Source: Shimia sp. (GTDB lineage Bacteria > Pseudomonadota > Alphaproteobacteria > Rhodobacterales > Rhodobacteraceae). Taken from it: a stretch of DNA of 64,000 nucleotides. The notes beneath the pieces are model-generated. The model saw only the letters and a program-made list of their open reading frames with translations, made no database searches and was not told the origin of the DNA. The stretch is from contig NZ_JAKVCW010000002.1 in assembly GCF_022448905.1 (NCBI RefSeq), positions 62,001-126,000 of the forward strand, read 5' to 3'. Positions 1 to 9,564 of the stretch are shown in pieces; the stretch's first letter is position 1; each line of letters begins with the position of its first letter. Both the position numbers and the translations under genes were made by a program.

Positions 1-673
1 GGGTACCGTCAGCGAGGATCGAGTCAATCGCTTCGTCCATGCGGGCAATCACGGACTCATCTGTGGTCTTGGAGCACGCCAGGAAGAATTCGTTCCGGGA
101 AATCTCCATGGCGATTTCAAAACCGCCCTCTTCAATCGCCACAGCTGCTGCAGATTCCAGCGCCACCATGTAGTCCACACGGCCCGCGCCCAGCTTCTTC
201 AAGGTCATCTCTGCATCTGGTGCCAGATCGATATCGCTTGCGCCCAGACGGTCGAGCAGCGCCACAGCAAAATCGCCGGTCTGCGTGCCAACCTTCTTGG
301 TCAGTGCCTGCTCAACAGAAGTCACGTCGCCGTTCGCGCCTGGCTTCTGGATCAGATAAATCGCCTCAGAGTACATTGGGCCAGCCCAGTTGAAGCGGTC
401 TTCCCGCTCTGGCGTACGTGCAGTCGTGAACACGCAAGTGTTGGCGTCCTGCTCAGCCAAAGTGATGGCACGCGACCACTTGGTCACTTCCATCTCGGCG
501 GACACACCAGAGCGCGACAACGCTTCGTTGATGATGTCCACACCGTGGCCGGTCAGCTCACCGTTTTCGACGTAGTTGTAAGGGGCATAGTCTTCCGTAA
601 AAAACTTCACGTCCGCGGCCTGTGCTACGGTTGCAGTGGACAGGGCCAGTGCGCAGAGTGCCAGAGTTTTCAT
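1..673 (-). CDS. Type-3 periplasmic solute-binding protein (3' end outside the window)
   Basis: The reading frame opens at the ATG complementary to 671-673 and is still open at base 1, so the C-terminus is missing. The protein begins with a short signal peptide (MKTLALCAL..., cleavage near AQA-AD), followed by a type-3 bacterial extracellular solute-binding fold with the run FFTEDYAPYNY. It is a close paralogue of the next gene (846-1547): both carry a TEDYAPY stretch, a TKW(S/T)RAI(T/A)LAE stretch and a CVF(T/S)TART stretch. Such proteins usually bind amino acids or similar small polar molecules for an ABC importer, but no permease or ATPase is visible here and the ligand cannot be told. The family call is firm. 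Confidence 0.85.
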   Translation of the reverse strand, partial: MKTLALCALALSTATVAQAADVKFFTEDYAPYNYVENGELTGHGVDIINEALSRSGVSAEMEVTKWSRAITLAEQDANTCVFTTARTPEREDRFNWAGPMYSEAIYLIQKPGANGDVTSVEQALTKKVGTQTGDFAVALLDRLGASDIDLAPDAEMTLKKLGAGRVDYMVALESAAAVAIEEGGFEIAMEISRNEFFLACSKTTDESVIARMDEAIDSILADGT

Positions 674-786
674 TGGTGGATTTCCTCGCTTTAAATCTCT
701 GCCCCCGGTTCTGCGCGCCATGTCTGAAGGCAAAGTAAACATGCGACTTAGCCGCACAGACAAAATCACAAGCCGCTGAAACCCAA

Positions 787-816
787 TAAAAAAAGCCGGG
801 GCGCCTGCCCCGACTT
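787..816 (-). terminator. Rho-independent terminator of the second solute-binding protein gene
   Basis: Read on the minus strand, a GC stem (GTCGGGGC / GCCCCGGC, one G-T pair) with a 4-base loop is followed by a run of seven T. It lies just downstream of the stop codon at 846, so the two tandem solute-binding protein genes are probably transcribed separately. Confidence 0.8.
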
Positions 817-845
817 TGCCACAATCTTCTCGTGGTGGGTTTGCA

Positions 846-1547
846 TCAATAGCGCGATACAGTCTCTGCCTGTGTGCCGTCTGCCATGAGAGAATCCATT
901 GCGGAATCAATCTCAGCCACTACGGCCGCTGGCGTGTCGTGAGAGCAGGCGATGTAGTACTCATCGCGCGACACTTCCATGGCAATTTCCAGCCCCGCAT
1001 CCTCGGCGGTCAGCGCATTGGCACTCTCCTGCCCAAGGATCACGTAGTCCAACCGGCCTGCCGCGAGCTTCTTCATGGTCTTCTCCAGATCCGGTGCCGC
1101 ATCCACTTTTGCCGCGCCCAGTTCTTCCAGCAGATCAACGGTGAAATCACCCACCTGCGTGCCAATCGACTTGGTCAACGCCTGCTCCAGCGAGGACACA
1201 TCCGCATTTGTACCCGACTTCTGGATCAGATAGGTGCCTTCGACATACATCGGCCCGGCCCACTGAAATTTGGCTTCCCGCTCCGCGGTGCGGGCAGTGG
1301 AGAACACGCATGTGCTCGCGTCTTTCTCGGCCAGCGCAATCGCTCGGGTCCATTTTGTGATCTCCACCGAATGCGACAGCGCCGCGCGCTCCGCCACCTC
1401 ATTGATCAGATCAATCCCGTGCCCCTTGGCCTGGCCATCTTCCATCCAGGAATAAGGCGCATAGTCTTCGGTCAGGAAGGACACGCTGGCCCCATCGGCC
1501 ATGGCAACGGTTGGCAGCGCGAGGGCGGCAAATACAAAAGCTTTCAT
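846..1547 (-). CDS. Type-3 periplasmic solute-binding protein, complete paralogue
   Basis: A 233-residue secreted protein. I chose the ATG at 1547 because GGAGTGG lies 5-6 bases before it and the resulting N-terminus (MKAFVFAALALPTVAMA) is a clean signal peptide; an in-frame start 15 bases earlier would spoil it. The body is a PBPb/SBP_bac_3 domain (TEDYAPYSW near the start, then TKWTRAIALAEKD). It is a tandem duplicate of the upstream gene, in the same orientation, and has its own terminator. No ABC transporter genes adjoin it; many such orphan proteins in roseobacters are single genes, so a role in sensing or uptake of a small polar solute is inferred only from the family. Confidence 0.85.
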   Translation of the reverse strand: MKAFVFAALALPTVAMADGASVSFLTEDYAPYSWMEDGQAKGHGIDLINEVAERAALSHSVEITKWTRAIALAEKDASTCVFSTARTAEREAKFQWAGPMYVEGTYLIQKSGTNADVSSLEQALTKSIGTQVGDFTVDLLEELGAAKVDAAPDLEKTMKKLAAGRLDYVILGQESANALTAEDAGLEIAMEVSRDEYYIACSHDTPAAVVAEIDSAMDSLMADGTQAETVSRY

Positions 1548-1687
1548 TGGATCCCACTCCATATGTGTTTGAACTGGGCGCCCCCTTAGTTCAAACCGCC
1601 TAAAGAAGGTTTAAGGGCTTCACGCCCTCTTGATCCGGCCTCTTTGCGCCCCCATAAACCTAAGTGATTGAGATTTCAGAGGACCCC

Positions 1688-2992
1688 ATGGAGCCCACCA
1701 CCACTTTTGACACCGCATTCTGGATCACCGCAGGCGTGATTTTCTTTTTGCTGATGATGTCTGCCTTCTTCTCCGGCTCCGAAACCGCGCTGACAGCGGC
1801 CTCTCGTGGCAAATTGCGCGCGCAGGCCGACAAAGGCAGCCGCGGTGCGCAACGGGCCCTCAACATTACAGAGGACAACGAACGGCTGATCGGCTCCGTG
1901 CTGCTGGGCAACAACCTCGTGAACATCCTCGCGACTTCTCTGGCCACCGCCCTCTTCACCCGCGCCTTTGGCGAGGGCGGCGTGGCTCTGGCGACTCTGG
2001 TTATGACACTTCTCGTGCTGATCTTTGCCGAGGTACTTCCCAAGACTTACGCCATCACCCGCCCCGAAGACGCCGCCTCTACCGTGGCCAGCCCGATCAG
2101 CCTGATCGTGACGCTGTTCTCCCCCATCGTTTCCGCCGTGCGCGTGCTGGTGCGCGGCGTGCTGCGCCTGTTTGGTGTGGAAACCGACCCGGACAGCCAG
2201 GTGCTCGCCGTGCGCGAAGAGATCGCTGGAGCCATTCAGCTTGGCCACTCCGAAGGCATTGTGGAAAAAGAAGACCGCGACCGTATTCTCGGCGCGCTGG
2301 ACCTGTCTGACCGCGTTGTTGAAGAGATCATGCTGCACCGCTCCGGCATCGAGATGATCAACGCCGACGACGCGCCTGCCGACATTCTCAAACAATGTCT
2401 GGAAAGCAATCACACCCGCCTGCCGGTCTACAAAGACGATCAGGAAAACATCATCGGCGTTGTCCACGCCAAAGACCTGTTCCGCAGCATGTACACCCGC
2501 GCCGTGCAGGAAGAGACCAACGCCCGTGACCTGCTGGCCTTCGACCTGACCGAAGTTGCCAAAGAGCCTTACTTCGTGCCGGAGACCACCTCTCTGGACG
2601 ACCAGATGCGCGAATTCCTGCGCCGCCACGCTCACTTTGCACTGGTGGTGGATGAATACGGCTCCCTGCAAGGCCTGATCACCCTCGAAGACATTCTCGA
2701 AGAGATCGTGGGCGAAATCACCGACGAGTTTGACGAGGACACCGATCACCCGATCCGTAAATCCGAGGACGGCCAGTTCCTGATCGAAGGCGCCATGACC
2801 ATCCGCGACCTCAACCGCGCCACCGACTGGTCCCTGCCCGATGACGAGGCCAACACCATCGCCGGGCTGGTTATCCATGAGGCGCAGATGATCCCCACCG
2901 TGGGACAGGTCTTCTCCTTTCACGGGTTCCGTTTTGAGGTCACCGGACGCGAGGCCAACCGGATCACCGACCTGAAGATCCGCCCCCTCTAA
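1688..2992 (+). CDS. CorC/HlyC-family membrane protein (DUF21-CBS-CorC_HlyC)
   Basis: A 434-residue integral membrane protein. The ATG at 1688 has AGAGGA at good spacing; an upstream in-frame GTG at 1664 lacks one. The N-terminal DUF21 region (about residues 10-190) holds several hydrophobic segments and the conserved SAFFSGSETALTA stretch. A pair of CBS domains follows (about 205-330; TRLPVYKDD and HFALVVDEYGSLQGLITLEDILEEIVGE), and the C-terminal CorC_HlyC domain ends the protein. The family is linked to divalent cation export or magnesium/cobalt homeostasis, with adenosine nucleotides or Mg-ATP bound by the CBS pair. It stands alone between the solute-binding protein genes and the EamA permease gene. 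Confidence 0.88.
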   Translation: MEPTTTFDTAFWITAGVIFFLLMMSAFFSGSETALTAASRGKLRAQADKGSRGAQRALNITEDNERLIGSVLLGNNLVNILATSLATALFTRAFGEGGVALATLVMTLLVLIFAEVLPKTYAITRPEDAASTVASPISLIVTLFSPIVSAVRVLVRGVLRLFGVETDPDSQVLAVREEIAGAIQLGHSEGIVEKEDRDRILGALDLSDRVVEEIMLHRSGIEMINADDAPADILKQCLESNHTRLPVYKDDQENIIGVVHAKDLFRSMYTRAVQEETNARDLLAFDLTEVAKEPYFVPETTSLDDQMREFLRRHAHFALVVDEYGSLQGLITLEDILEEIVGEITDEFDEDTDHPIRKSEDGQFLIEGAMTIRDLNRATDWSLPDDEANTIAGLVIHEAQMIPTVGQVFSFHGFRFEVTGREANRITDLKIRPL

Positions 2993-3137
2993 ACTAAAAA
3001 ACTGGCCCATTTCTGCACAGCGCGTGATGGGCCACATCACCAAAATGAATGCGGCTTTGGTCGCGTTTGTCGGAAACAGGCTTGCCATGTCGCCCGTTGC
3101 TGTTCACCTGTGAACCATCTGACGCGCAGGTAACAAT

Positions 3138-4022
3138 ATGCAGAACGTACACGGTATTCTGATCCTTGTGGCAGCCATGCTTGGCTTCACGCTTGAGGAC
3201 ATGTTCATCAAATCCCTCTCTGTGACCCTCCCTGTCGGCCAGATCCTCATGGCCTTGGGGTTGGGCTCCGGAGCGGTCTTTGCTGTGCTGGCCATCCTAC
3301 GGGGCGACAACCTCTTGGCCCCCGCCGCCTGGTCGCCACGCATGTTGCTGCGCACCGCTTGTGAAGCGGGCGGCGCCGTGCTTTTTGCCACCGCCCTCTC
3401 CCGCGTGGACCTTTCCACGGTCGCGGCCGTGTTCCAGACCCTGCCGCTGGTCATCACCCTCGGCGCAGCGCTCTTTTTGGGCGAGCAAGTCGGCTGGCGC
3501 CGCCTCACTGCCATTCTGGTCGGTTTCAGTGGCGTCCTACTGATCATCCGCCCCGGCACCGACGCCTTCGACCCCAACGCCCTGTTGGTTCTCGGCGCCG
3601 TCATCGTGGTTGCCCTGCGCGACCTGATCACCCGCACTATCGACGCCTCCGTGTCCTTCTTTGTGGTCTCCTTCCAGAGCTTCGCCTCGCTGGTCCTCGC
3701 GGGCCCGCTGCTGATACTCTTCAACGCCGTCGACTACGCCACGGTTACCACCTCGCACCTGACCATGATGGCAGGCGCCGTGGCCTTTGGCGCCGCAGGC
3801 TACTGGGGTGTCGTCACCGCACTGCGCCTTGGCGAAGCCTCCGTTGTGGCACCGTTCCGTTACTCCCGCCTGCTGTTCTCGATCCTGGTTGGCATGATCG
3901 CGTTTGGCGAACGCCCCGACCTGCCCACCATGCTCGGTGCCACGCTGATCATCGGCTCCGGCCTCTTCACCTTTATGCGTGAACACCGCCTCGCCAAAGC
4001 CGCCGCCCCGGCCCAAGCCTAG
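3138..4022 (+). CDS. EamA/DMT-family permease
   Basis: A 294-residue, very hydrophobic protein with about ten predicted membrane spans arranged as two EamA repeats (roughly residues 5-135 and 150-285). Typical features are the FATALSRVDLSTVAA stretch late in repeat 1 and the VVAPFRYSRLLFSILVGM stretch at the same place in repeat 2. Drug/metabolite transporter proteins of this kind export amino acids, sugars or other small metabolites. The substrate cannot be read from sequence. It is a stand-alone gene upstream of enolase and is probably not co-transcribed with it, given the 148-bp gap. Confidence 0.85.
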   Translation: MQNVHGILILVAAMLGFTLEDMFIKSLSVTLPVGQILMALGLGSGAVFAVLAILRGDNLLAPAAWSPRMLLRTACEAGGAVLFATALSRVDLSTVAAVFQTLPLVITLGAALFLGEQVGWRRLTAILVGFSGVLLIIRPGTDAFDPNALLVLGAVIVVALRDLITRTIDASVSFFVVSFQSFASLVLAGPLLILFNAVDYATVTTSHLTMMAGAVAFGAAGYWGVVTALRLGEASVVAPFRYSRLLFSILVGMIAFGERPDLPTMLGATLIIGSGLFTFMREHRLAKAAAPAQA

Positions 4023-4149
4023 GGAAATCCAGCAAAACAGCGTCCTCCTGTCACTGTTAGCCCTAACCTGTGGAAAAACCGCCGTTAGCGCTATCAAAAT
4101 GCGTTTACTTTTGCCCCGGCCCTGCTATAGCTGCGCCCGACATTTGTAG

Positions 4150-5445
<1,296 letters not shown>

Positions 5446-5468
5446 GCCTCGGTGCTAGGTTGAAAAAC

Positions 5469-5503
5469 AAAAAGCCCCCGAACGTCGGTTCGGGGGCTTT
5501 TTT
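5469..5503 (+). terminator. Rho-independent terminator of eno
   Basis: A perfect 11-bp stem (AAGCCCCCGAA / TTCGGGGGCTT) with a 6-base loop is followed by a T run, 24 bases after the eno stop codon. Confidence 0.92.
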
Positions 5504-5800
5504 GTGAAGCCTCCCAATCCGCAAATGCTGCCGCATACCACCGCATGTCACACCGGATACCCCGTGCCTCAGCGGCATATGGTTGATAGGAGCATTCCCC
5601 TGCCGCCGTTTGTACGGGCTCTGGCAAACCCAGCACTTTGGCGCGCTCACCAACAAATACTTCCAATGATGCCGTTGCACAGCAATATCGCGCCAATGAA
5701 ACTCGTGACATGCCCCCAAAAGCTCTGTCAAGCAAAGCACTTAACAGTTCCTTAAGGTAATCCACCGAAAATCAAAGGGCTTGTTCGAAAGGACGCACTG
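5504..5800 (+). other. Non-coding leader between eno and the hybrid kinase
   Basis: About 300 bases without a credible gene. Short frames here lack a ribosome site and have no recognisable product. The last 60 bases become AT-richer and contain a small palindrome (CCTTAAGG near 5751), a plausible place for the promoter of the hybrid kinase. I see no known RNA motif. Confidence 0.5.
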
Positions 5801-8266
5801 GTGTCATTGAATGCTCTTCTCTTCTCGGTTTTGAAGGACCAGCAGGATCCCTCGTTTGTCCTGTCGGCAAACGAAGGCGTGCCCATCTCTGATGCCAAAA
5901 TCACTTGGCACAACCCCGCTTTTTCCAAATTATTTCCGCAAACTCAGGGCCCCCGGCAACATCCATTGCCCCCGCCTTTCCTCGACAAAACCGTAGCCGG
6001 TTTCCTTCAAAACGGCCTGTCAGAAAAAGTCACAGGGCCAACCCGGCTCAAGAACGCCTTTTCAGCACAGACCCCTAAGCAAAAACCTCTGTGGTTCGAC
6101 CTCGAAGTCACCACCTTAGATGAGAATAGCGGCTCAGACACGCATATCTATGGCCGATTTTTGGATGTCACCGAACGCGAAGATCTCCAGGCCCAATTAA
6201 CAGCCACACAGGCTGAGATGGAAACCGTGACCTCTCGATTTGAACACGCGGTCAACTCCATTCCCGAAGGGTTCGCGATGTTTGATCGCGACGACGTTTT
6301 GGTCGCGTTTAACGCAAAATACGCGGAACTCTATAAGCACTCCGCGCCCGCCATCAAAGTGGGCGCGAAATTCGAAACGATCATGCGATATGGGCTTGAG
6401 CACGGCCAATACCCCGAAGCCGAAGGTCAAGAAGAGGCTTGGCTCGCGGAACGGCTGGACCGCGAAAATAGGAAGCGCGCGCCGGTCGAACGTGAACTGC
6501 CCAGCGGGAAACACCTCCGCATTCAAGAAGTCGAAAGTGAAAACGGCGATCTTGTTGGGCTGCGCTCGGATGTAACGCAGTATTACGAATATCAAAGAGA
6601 GTTAGAGCAAAAAGCCGAGGATTTGGCCAAAGCCAACGAGGAGGCAAAAGCAGCAAGCCTGTCCAAAGACAGGTTTTTCGCCCGCATGAGCCACGAACTC
6701 CGCACCCCCATGAATGGCATTCTTGGTCTGACAGAGGTGTTGCAACACACCGCTTTAAACCCGCAACAACGTTCCTATCTCAAAACCATTTCCGGGTCTG
6801 CGACCAGCCTGCTCAGCATCATCAACGACATTTTGGATTATTCCAAAGCCACAGAAGGGAAATTTACTTTTGCACATGAGCGGTTCTCGCTGAAAGATAC
6901 CATCTATGAGACCGCAGGACTGATACAGCCCCTTGCGCATGATAAAAACTTGGACTTCTGGATTGAGTACCCACAGTCCGTGCCGAGCCACTTCTTTGGA
7001 GACAGCGCACGCGTCCGCCAAGTTCTACTCAATCACCTTGGGAACGCGTTAAAATTCACCGAAACAGGGCATTTCGGCCTGCGGGAGGCATATCAATCTG
7101 ACGACGACGGGTCCCAGCTGTCTCTGGCAATCGTGGATACAGGGCGCGGCATTCCGCAAGATCAGATGAACACGTTGTTTTCTGCCTATGAACAAGTCCA
7201 TCAAGACACCGAAAATGCCGTTGAAGGAACCGGGCTGGGTCTCGCGATTTCCAAGGCCCTTGTAGAACAGATGGGAGGCGCAATCGAGGTTGCCTCCTCT
7301 GTGGGTGAAGGAACAAAATTCACCGTAACCCTCGCTTTGCCCGCATGTCCGGGCTCAGAGCAAAAAACGCGCCAGCGACCTATGCCGTCTCCGAAACTGC
7401 ACGTCGCCCTTGTGGGTCCTGAAACAGAGTCAAATGGAACTCTCAAGAGGATGCTAAAGGCGTTGAACTGTCGGGTTGTAACGTTCGATAATCCAAACCG
7501 GATTCTGACGCACCAGGAACAATTCAACGCGATACTCTGGGATGGAGATCATGTCGACTGTTTCGGGCAATCTGTAAAGAAGGTGCTCGAACAGCAAACC
7601 GGTGAGTGTGCTCATGCTCTGATGGTCTCGACCCCGCTGCGCTATTCTTCAAAGGGGTCTGATAAGGCAAGCTTTTCGGCAACCTGGCTCAAACCGGTAA
7701 GAAGCGAAGAAGTTGAACAAATCCTGTTTTCCGCAATGCCTCAAAGTTTTGATCCACGCACCGAGAGTGACGGCACGCAGAGGTCGCTGCCGTGCGAAAC
7801 CAAAACCAACACCGGGCGGGTGCTTGTCGTCGATGACAATAAGACGAACCGGCTCGTCGCCGGAAAACTGTTAGAGACCGCTGGGGTTATGGTGGATTTT
7901 GCAAGCAATGGCCTAGAGGCACTTGATGTTTACAAAGCCCTCCGGCCCACAACGGTTTTTATGGACGTCTCTATGCCGGTGATGGATGGGATCGATGCAA
8001 CCACGCACATAAGAAAGCTGGAAAGCGACCTGGAGTTGGCGCCTTGCAAAATCTTTGCGTTGACGGCCAACACATTTAAAGAACAGGTCGAAAAATGCCT
8101 AAACGCGGGCGTTGATGGCGTGATTGGAAAGCCCGTAAAACGGAACGACTTGATCGAAGCCATCAGCCATCCAATTGCCCCAAACAGGCCAATTACGCTC
8201 CGGGAATCCCCTCCTAAAACACCGTCGAAAAACCATCGAAGCCCATGCGATACGCCTTATCATTAG
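5801..8266 (+). CDS. Cytosolic hybrid histidine kinase with C-terminal receiver
   Basis: An 821-residue two-component protein without membrane spans. It starts at a GTG with AAGGA eight bases ahead; the nearby ATG is out of frame. In order: a PAS-like segment (about 15-125), a second PAS segment (about 145-260; SIPEGFAMFDRDD), a short coiled coil (about 262-288), HisKA with phospho-acceptor His298 in SHELRTPMNG, and HATPase_c with N-box near Asn411/Asn415, DTGRGIP at 446-452 and GTGLGLA at 476-482. A degenerate receiver-like segment follows (531-648), then a full receiver (672-790) with Asp678/Asp679, phospho-acceptor Asp722 and Lys777. No response regulator or Hpt gene is adjacent. The signal is unknown. 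Confidence 0.93.
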   Translation: MSLNALLFSVLKDQQDPSFVLSANEGVPISDAKITWHNPAFSKLFPQTQGPRQHPLPPPFLDKTVAGFLQNGLSEKVTGPTRLKNAFSAQTPKQKPLWFDLEVTTLDENSGSDTHIYGRFLDVTEREDLQAQLTATQAEMETVTSRFEHAVNSIPEGFAMFDRDDVLVAFNAKYAELYKHSAPAIKVGAKFETIMRYGLEHGQYPEAEGQEEAWLAERLDRENRKRAPVERELPSGKHLRIQEVESENGDLVGLRSDVTQYYEYQRELEQKAEDLAKANEEAKAASLSKDRFFARMSHELRTPMNGILGLTEVLQHTALNPQQRSYLKTISGSATSLLSIINDILDYSKATEGKFTFAHERFSLKDTIYETAGLIQPLAHDKNLDFWIEYPQSVPSHFFGDSARVRQVLLNHLGNALKFTETGHFGLREAYQSDDDGSQLSLAIVDTGRGIPQDQMNTLFSAYEQVHQDTENAVEGTGLGLAISKALVEQMGGAIEVASSVGEGTKFTVTLALPACPGSEQKTRQRPMPSPKLHVALVGPETESNGTLKRMLKALNCRVVTFDNPNRILTHQEQFNAILWDGDHVDCFGQSVKKVLEQQTGECAHALMVSTPLRYSSKGSDKASFSATWLKPVRSEEVEQILFSAMPQSFDPRTESDGTQRSLPCETKTNTGRVLVVDDNKTNRLVAGKLLETAGVMVDFASNGLEALDVYKALRPTTVFMDVSMPVMDGIDATTHIRKLESDLELAPCKIFALTANTFKEQVEKCLNAGVDGVIGKPVKRNDLIEAISHPIAPNRPITLRESPPKTPSKNHRSPCDTPYH

Positions 8267-8472
8267 TGCTTTTGGCTCCAAAAATATAACCCCAACTGTT
8301 GTGTCCGCCACGCCTCCTTCGTGTAAATATGCGCGTCGCGCAAAAATATCGACCGGTGTCTGGATGCCGGCCGCTTCCCACCCTAAGCTCACGCCTTCGT
8401 GACCCCATTGTGTGTTGACCTCCCCCCACTGGAAGCTGTCACACCATGCGCAAACAAAATCACGAGGCACGC

Positions 8473-9057
8473 ATGGCACACACAAAAAAATCTCCCCGGT
8501 TCACCCGCCGCTCTTTCCTGATCAGCACGCTGAGCCCTTTTGTAGCCGCCGCCCCCGCGCTAGCCCTTACAGAGGACACGCCAGAGCCCGGCGTACAGCG
8601 CAATGTCTCCTCCTTCCGCACCCATGACTGGCAGGACCATTTTGACACACTCGGCGCGGGTCTGATCATCTCCGACACCACCACCCGCGTGTTGCAGCAT
8701 TGGACGGCGGATGGCGAAATGCGCATCTACCCAACCTCTGTGCCGCTCACCGACGAACTCACCAAACGCGGCTACACCGAAGTCACTGAAAAACGCGCCA
8801 ATCCAAGCTGGGCACCCACCCCTTCGATGCGAGAGCGTAATCCGGAGTGGCCCGCCCTTATCAAGGGTGGCGATCCATCCAACCCGCTGGGCACCCGCGC
8901 GCTATACCTGTCTTGGCAGTACTACCGCATCCACGGCACCCACGACACGCGCAAGATCGGCCGCCGCTCCTCCAACGGCTGCATCGGCCTTTACAACGAG
9001 CACATCGAAGAGGTGTTTGACCGCACCAAAGTCGGCACCAAAGTCAAACTGATCTGA
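8473..9057 (+). CDS. L,D-transpeptidase (YkuD family), secreted
   Basis: A 194-residue exported protein with a twin-arginine-like signal (RFTRRSFLISTL, residues 9-20). I prefer the ATG at 8473, which has ACGAGG six bases upstream, over the in-frame ATG at 8446. The YkuD catalytic region is clear: RIHGTH with His154, then SSNGCIGLYNEH with nucleophile Cys170. The usual arginine after C-[IV] is replaced by Gly172, a variant common in this proteobacterial subgroup as I recall it. The family makes 3-3 peptidoglycan cross-links or attaches proteins to peptide stems. The cytochrome c gene begins 10 bases downstream, which suggests co-transcription. Confidence 0.88.
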   Translation: MAHTKKSPRFTRRSFLISTLSPFVAAAPALALTEDTPEPGVQRNVSSFRTHDWQDHFDTLGAGLIISDTTTRVLQHWTADGEMRIYPTSVPLTDELTKRGYTEVTEKRANPSWAPTPSMRERNPEWPALIKGGDPSNPLGTRALYLSWQYYRIHGTHDTRKIGRRSSNGCIGLYNEHIEEVFDRTKVGTKVKLI

Positions 9058-9067
9058 TCCCAACACC

Positions 9068-9508
9068 ATGACCAAACCCCTCGTCCTCGCAGGCATCGTG
9101 CTGGCTCTGGCCTCGGCCACCTTCGCCGTGCGCCAGTTTCAGCCCACCCCAGCCAAGCCAGTCGCCAGCCCAGAAACCACAGTCAACGCTGCCATGGTCG
9201 CCGTGAAACAACCCGCTGCGCACAGCGAACTTGCGCAATTGGGCAAACGCGCCTTTGAGGCCACCTGCGCCGCCTGCCACGGAGACAACGCGGCAGGCCA
9301 GGACGGCGTTGCGCCACCTCTGGTGCACAAGATCTACGAGCCCGGCCACCATTCCGACATGGCCTTCTTCATGGCCGTCGACAACGGCGTGCGTGCCCAC
9401 CACTGGGCCTTTGGCAACATGCCTCCGGTGGCAGGCTTGACCAAAGGCGATGTCAAAGCCATCGTGGCCTATGTCCGCGAGCTGCAACGCGAAAACGGCA
9501 TTTTTTAA
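9068..9508 (+). CDS. Class I cytochrome c, periplasmic
   Basis: A 146-residue monoheme cytochrome. A hydrophobic N-terminus (residues 1-20) serves as signal or anchor, then comes the heme site CAACH (67-71) and a likely axial Met118 in GNMPPV. The domain ends in a helix typical of cytochrome_CBB3/class I folds (GDVKAIVAYVREL). It lies between the L,D-transpeptidase and multicopper oxidase genes on the same strand, so it is a plausible electron donor or acceptor for the copper oxidase. That pairing is inference from position. Confidence 0.88.
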   Translation: MTKPLVLAGIVLALASATFAVRQFQPTPAKPVASPETTVNAAMVAVKQPAAHSELAQLGKRAFEATCAACHGDNAAGQDGVAPPLVHKIYEPGHHSDMAFFMAVDNGVRAHHWAFGNMPPVAGLTKGDVKAIVAYVRELQRENGIF

Positions 9509-9564
9509 GCCCCTGACACTGCCGCCCCGTATCCGCTCCCATACCGACAAGTAAGAGTGCCTCC

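Noticed and set aside
1676-3088. Long open frame (470 codons) on the minus strand opposite the CorC-type gene
   Set aside because: Its product is rich in His, Gly, Val and Asp, as expected from the antisense of a GC-rich gene, and has no ribosome site or family match.
9541-9551. ATACCGACAAG before the multicopper oxidase as a third copy of the repeat element
   Set aside because: Only one word is present; the second ATACCGAC and the flanking AAACAGTCGC are missing, so it may be chance.
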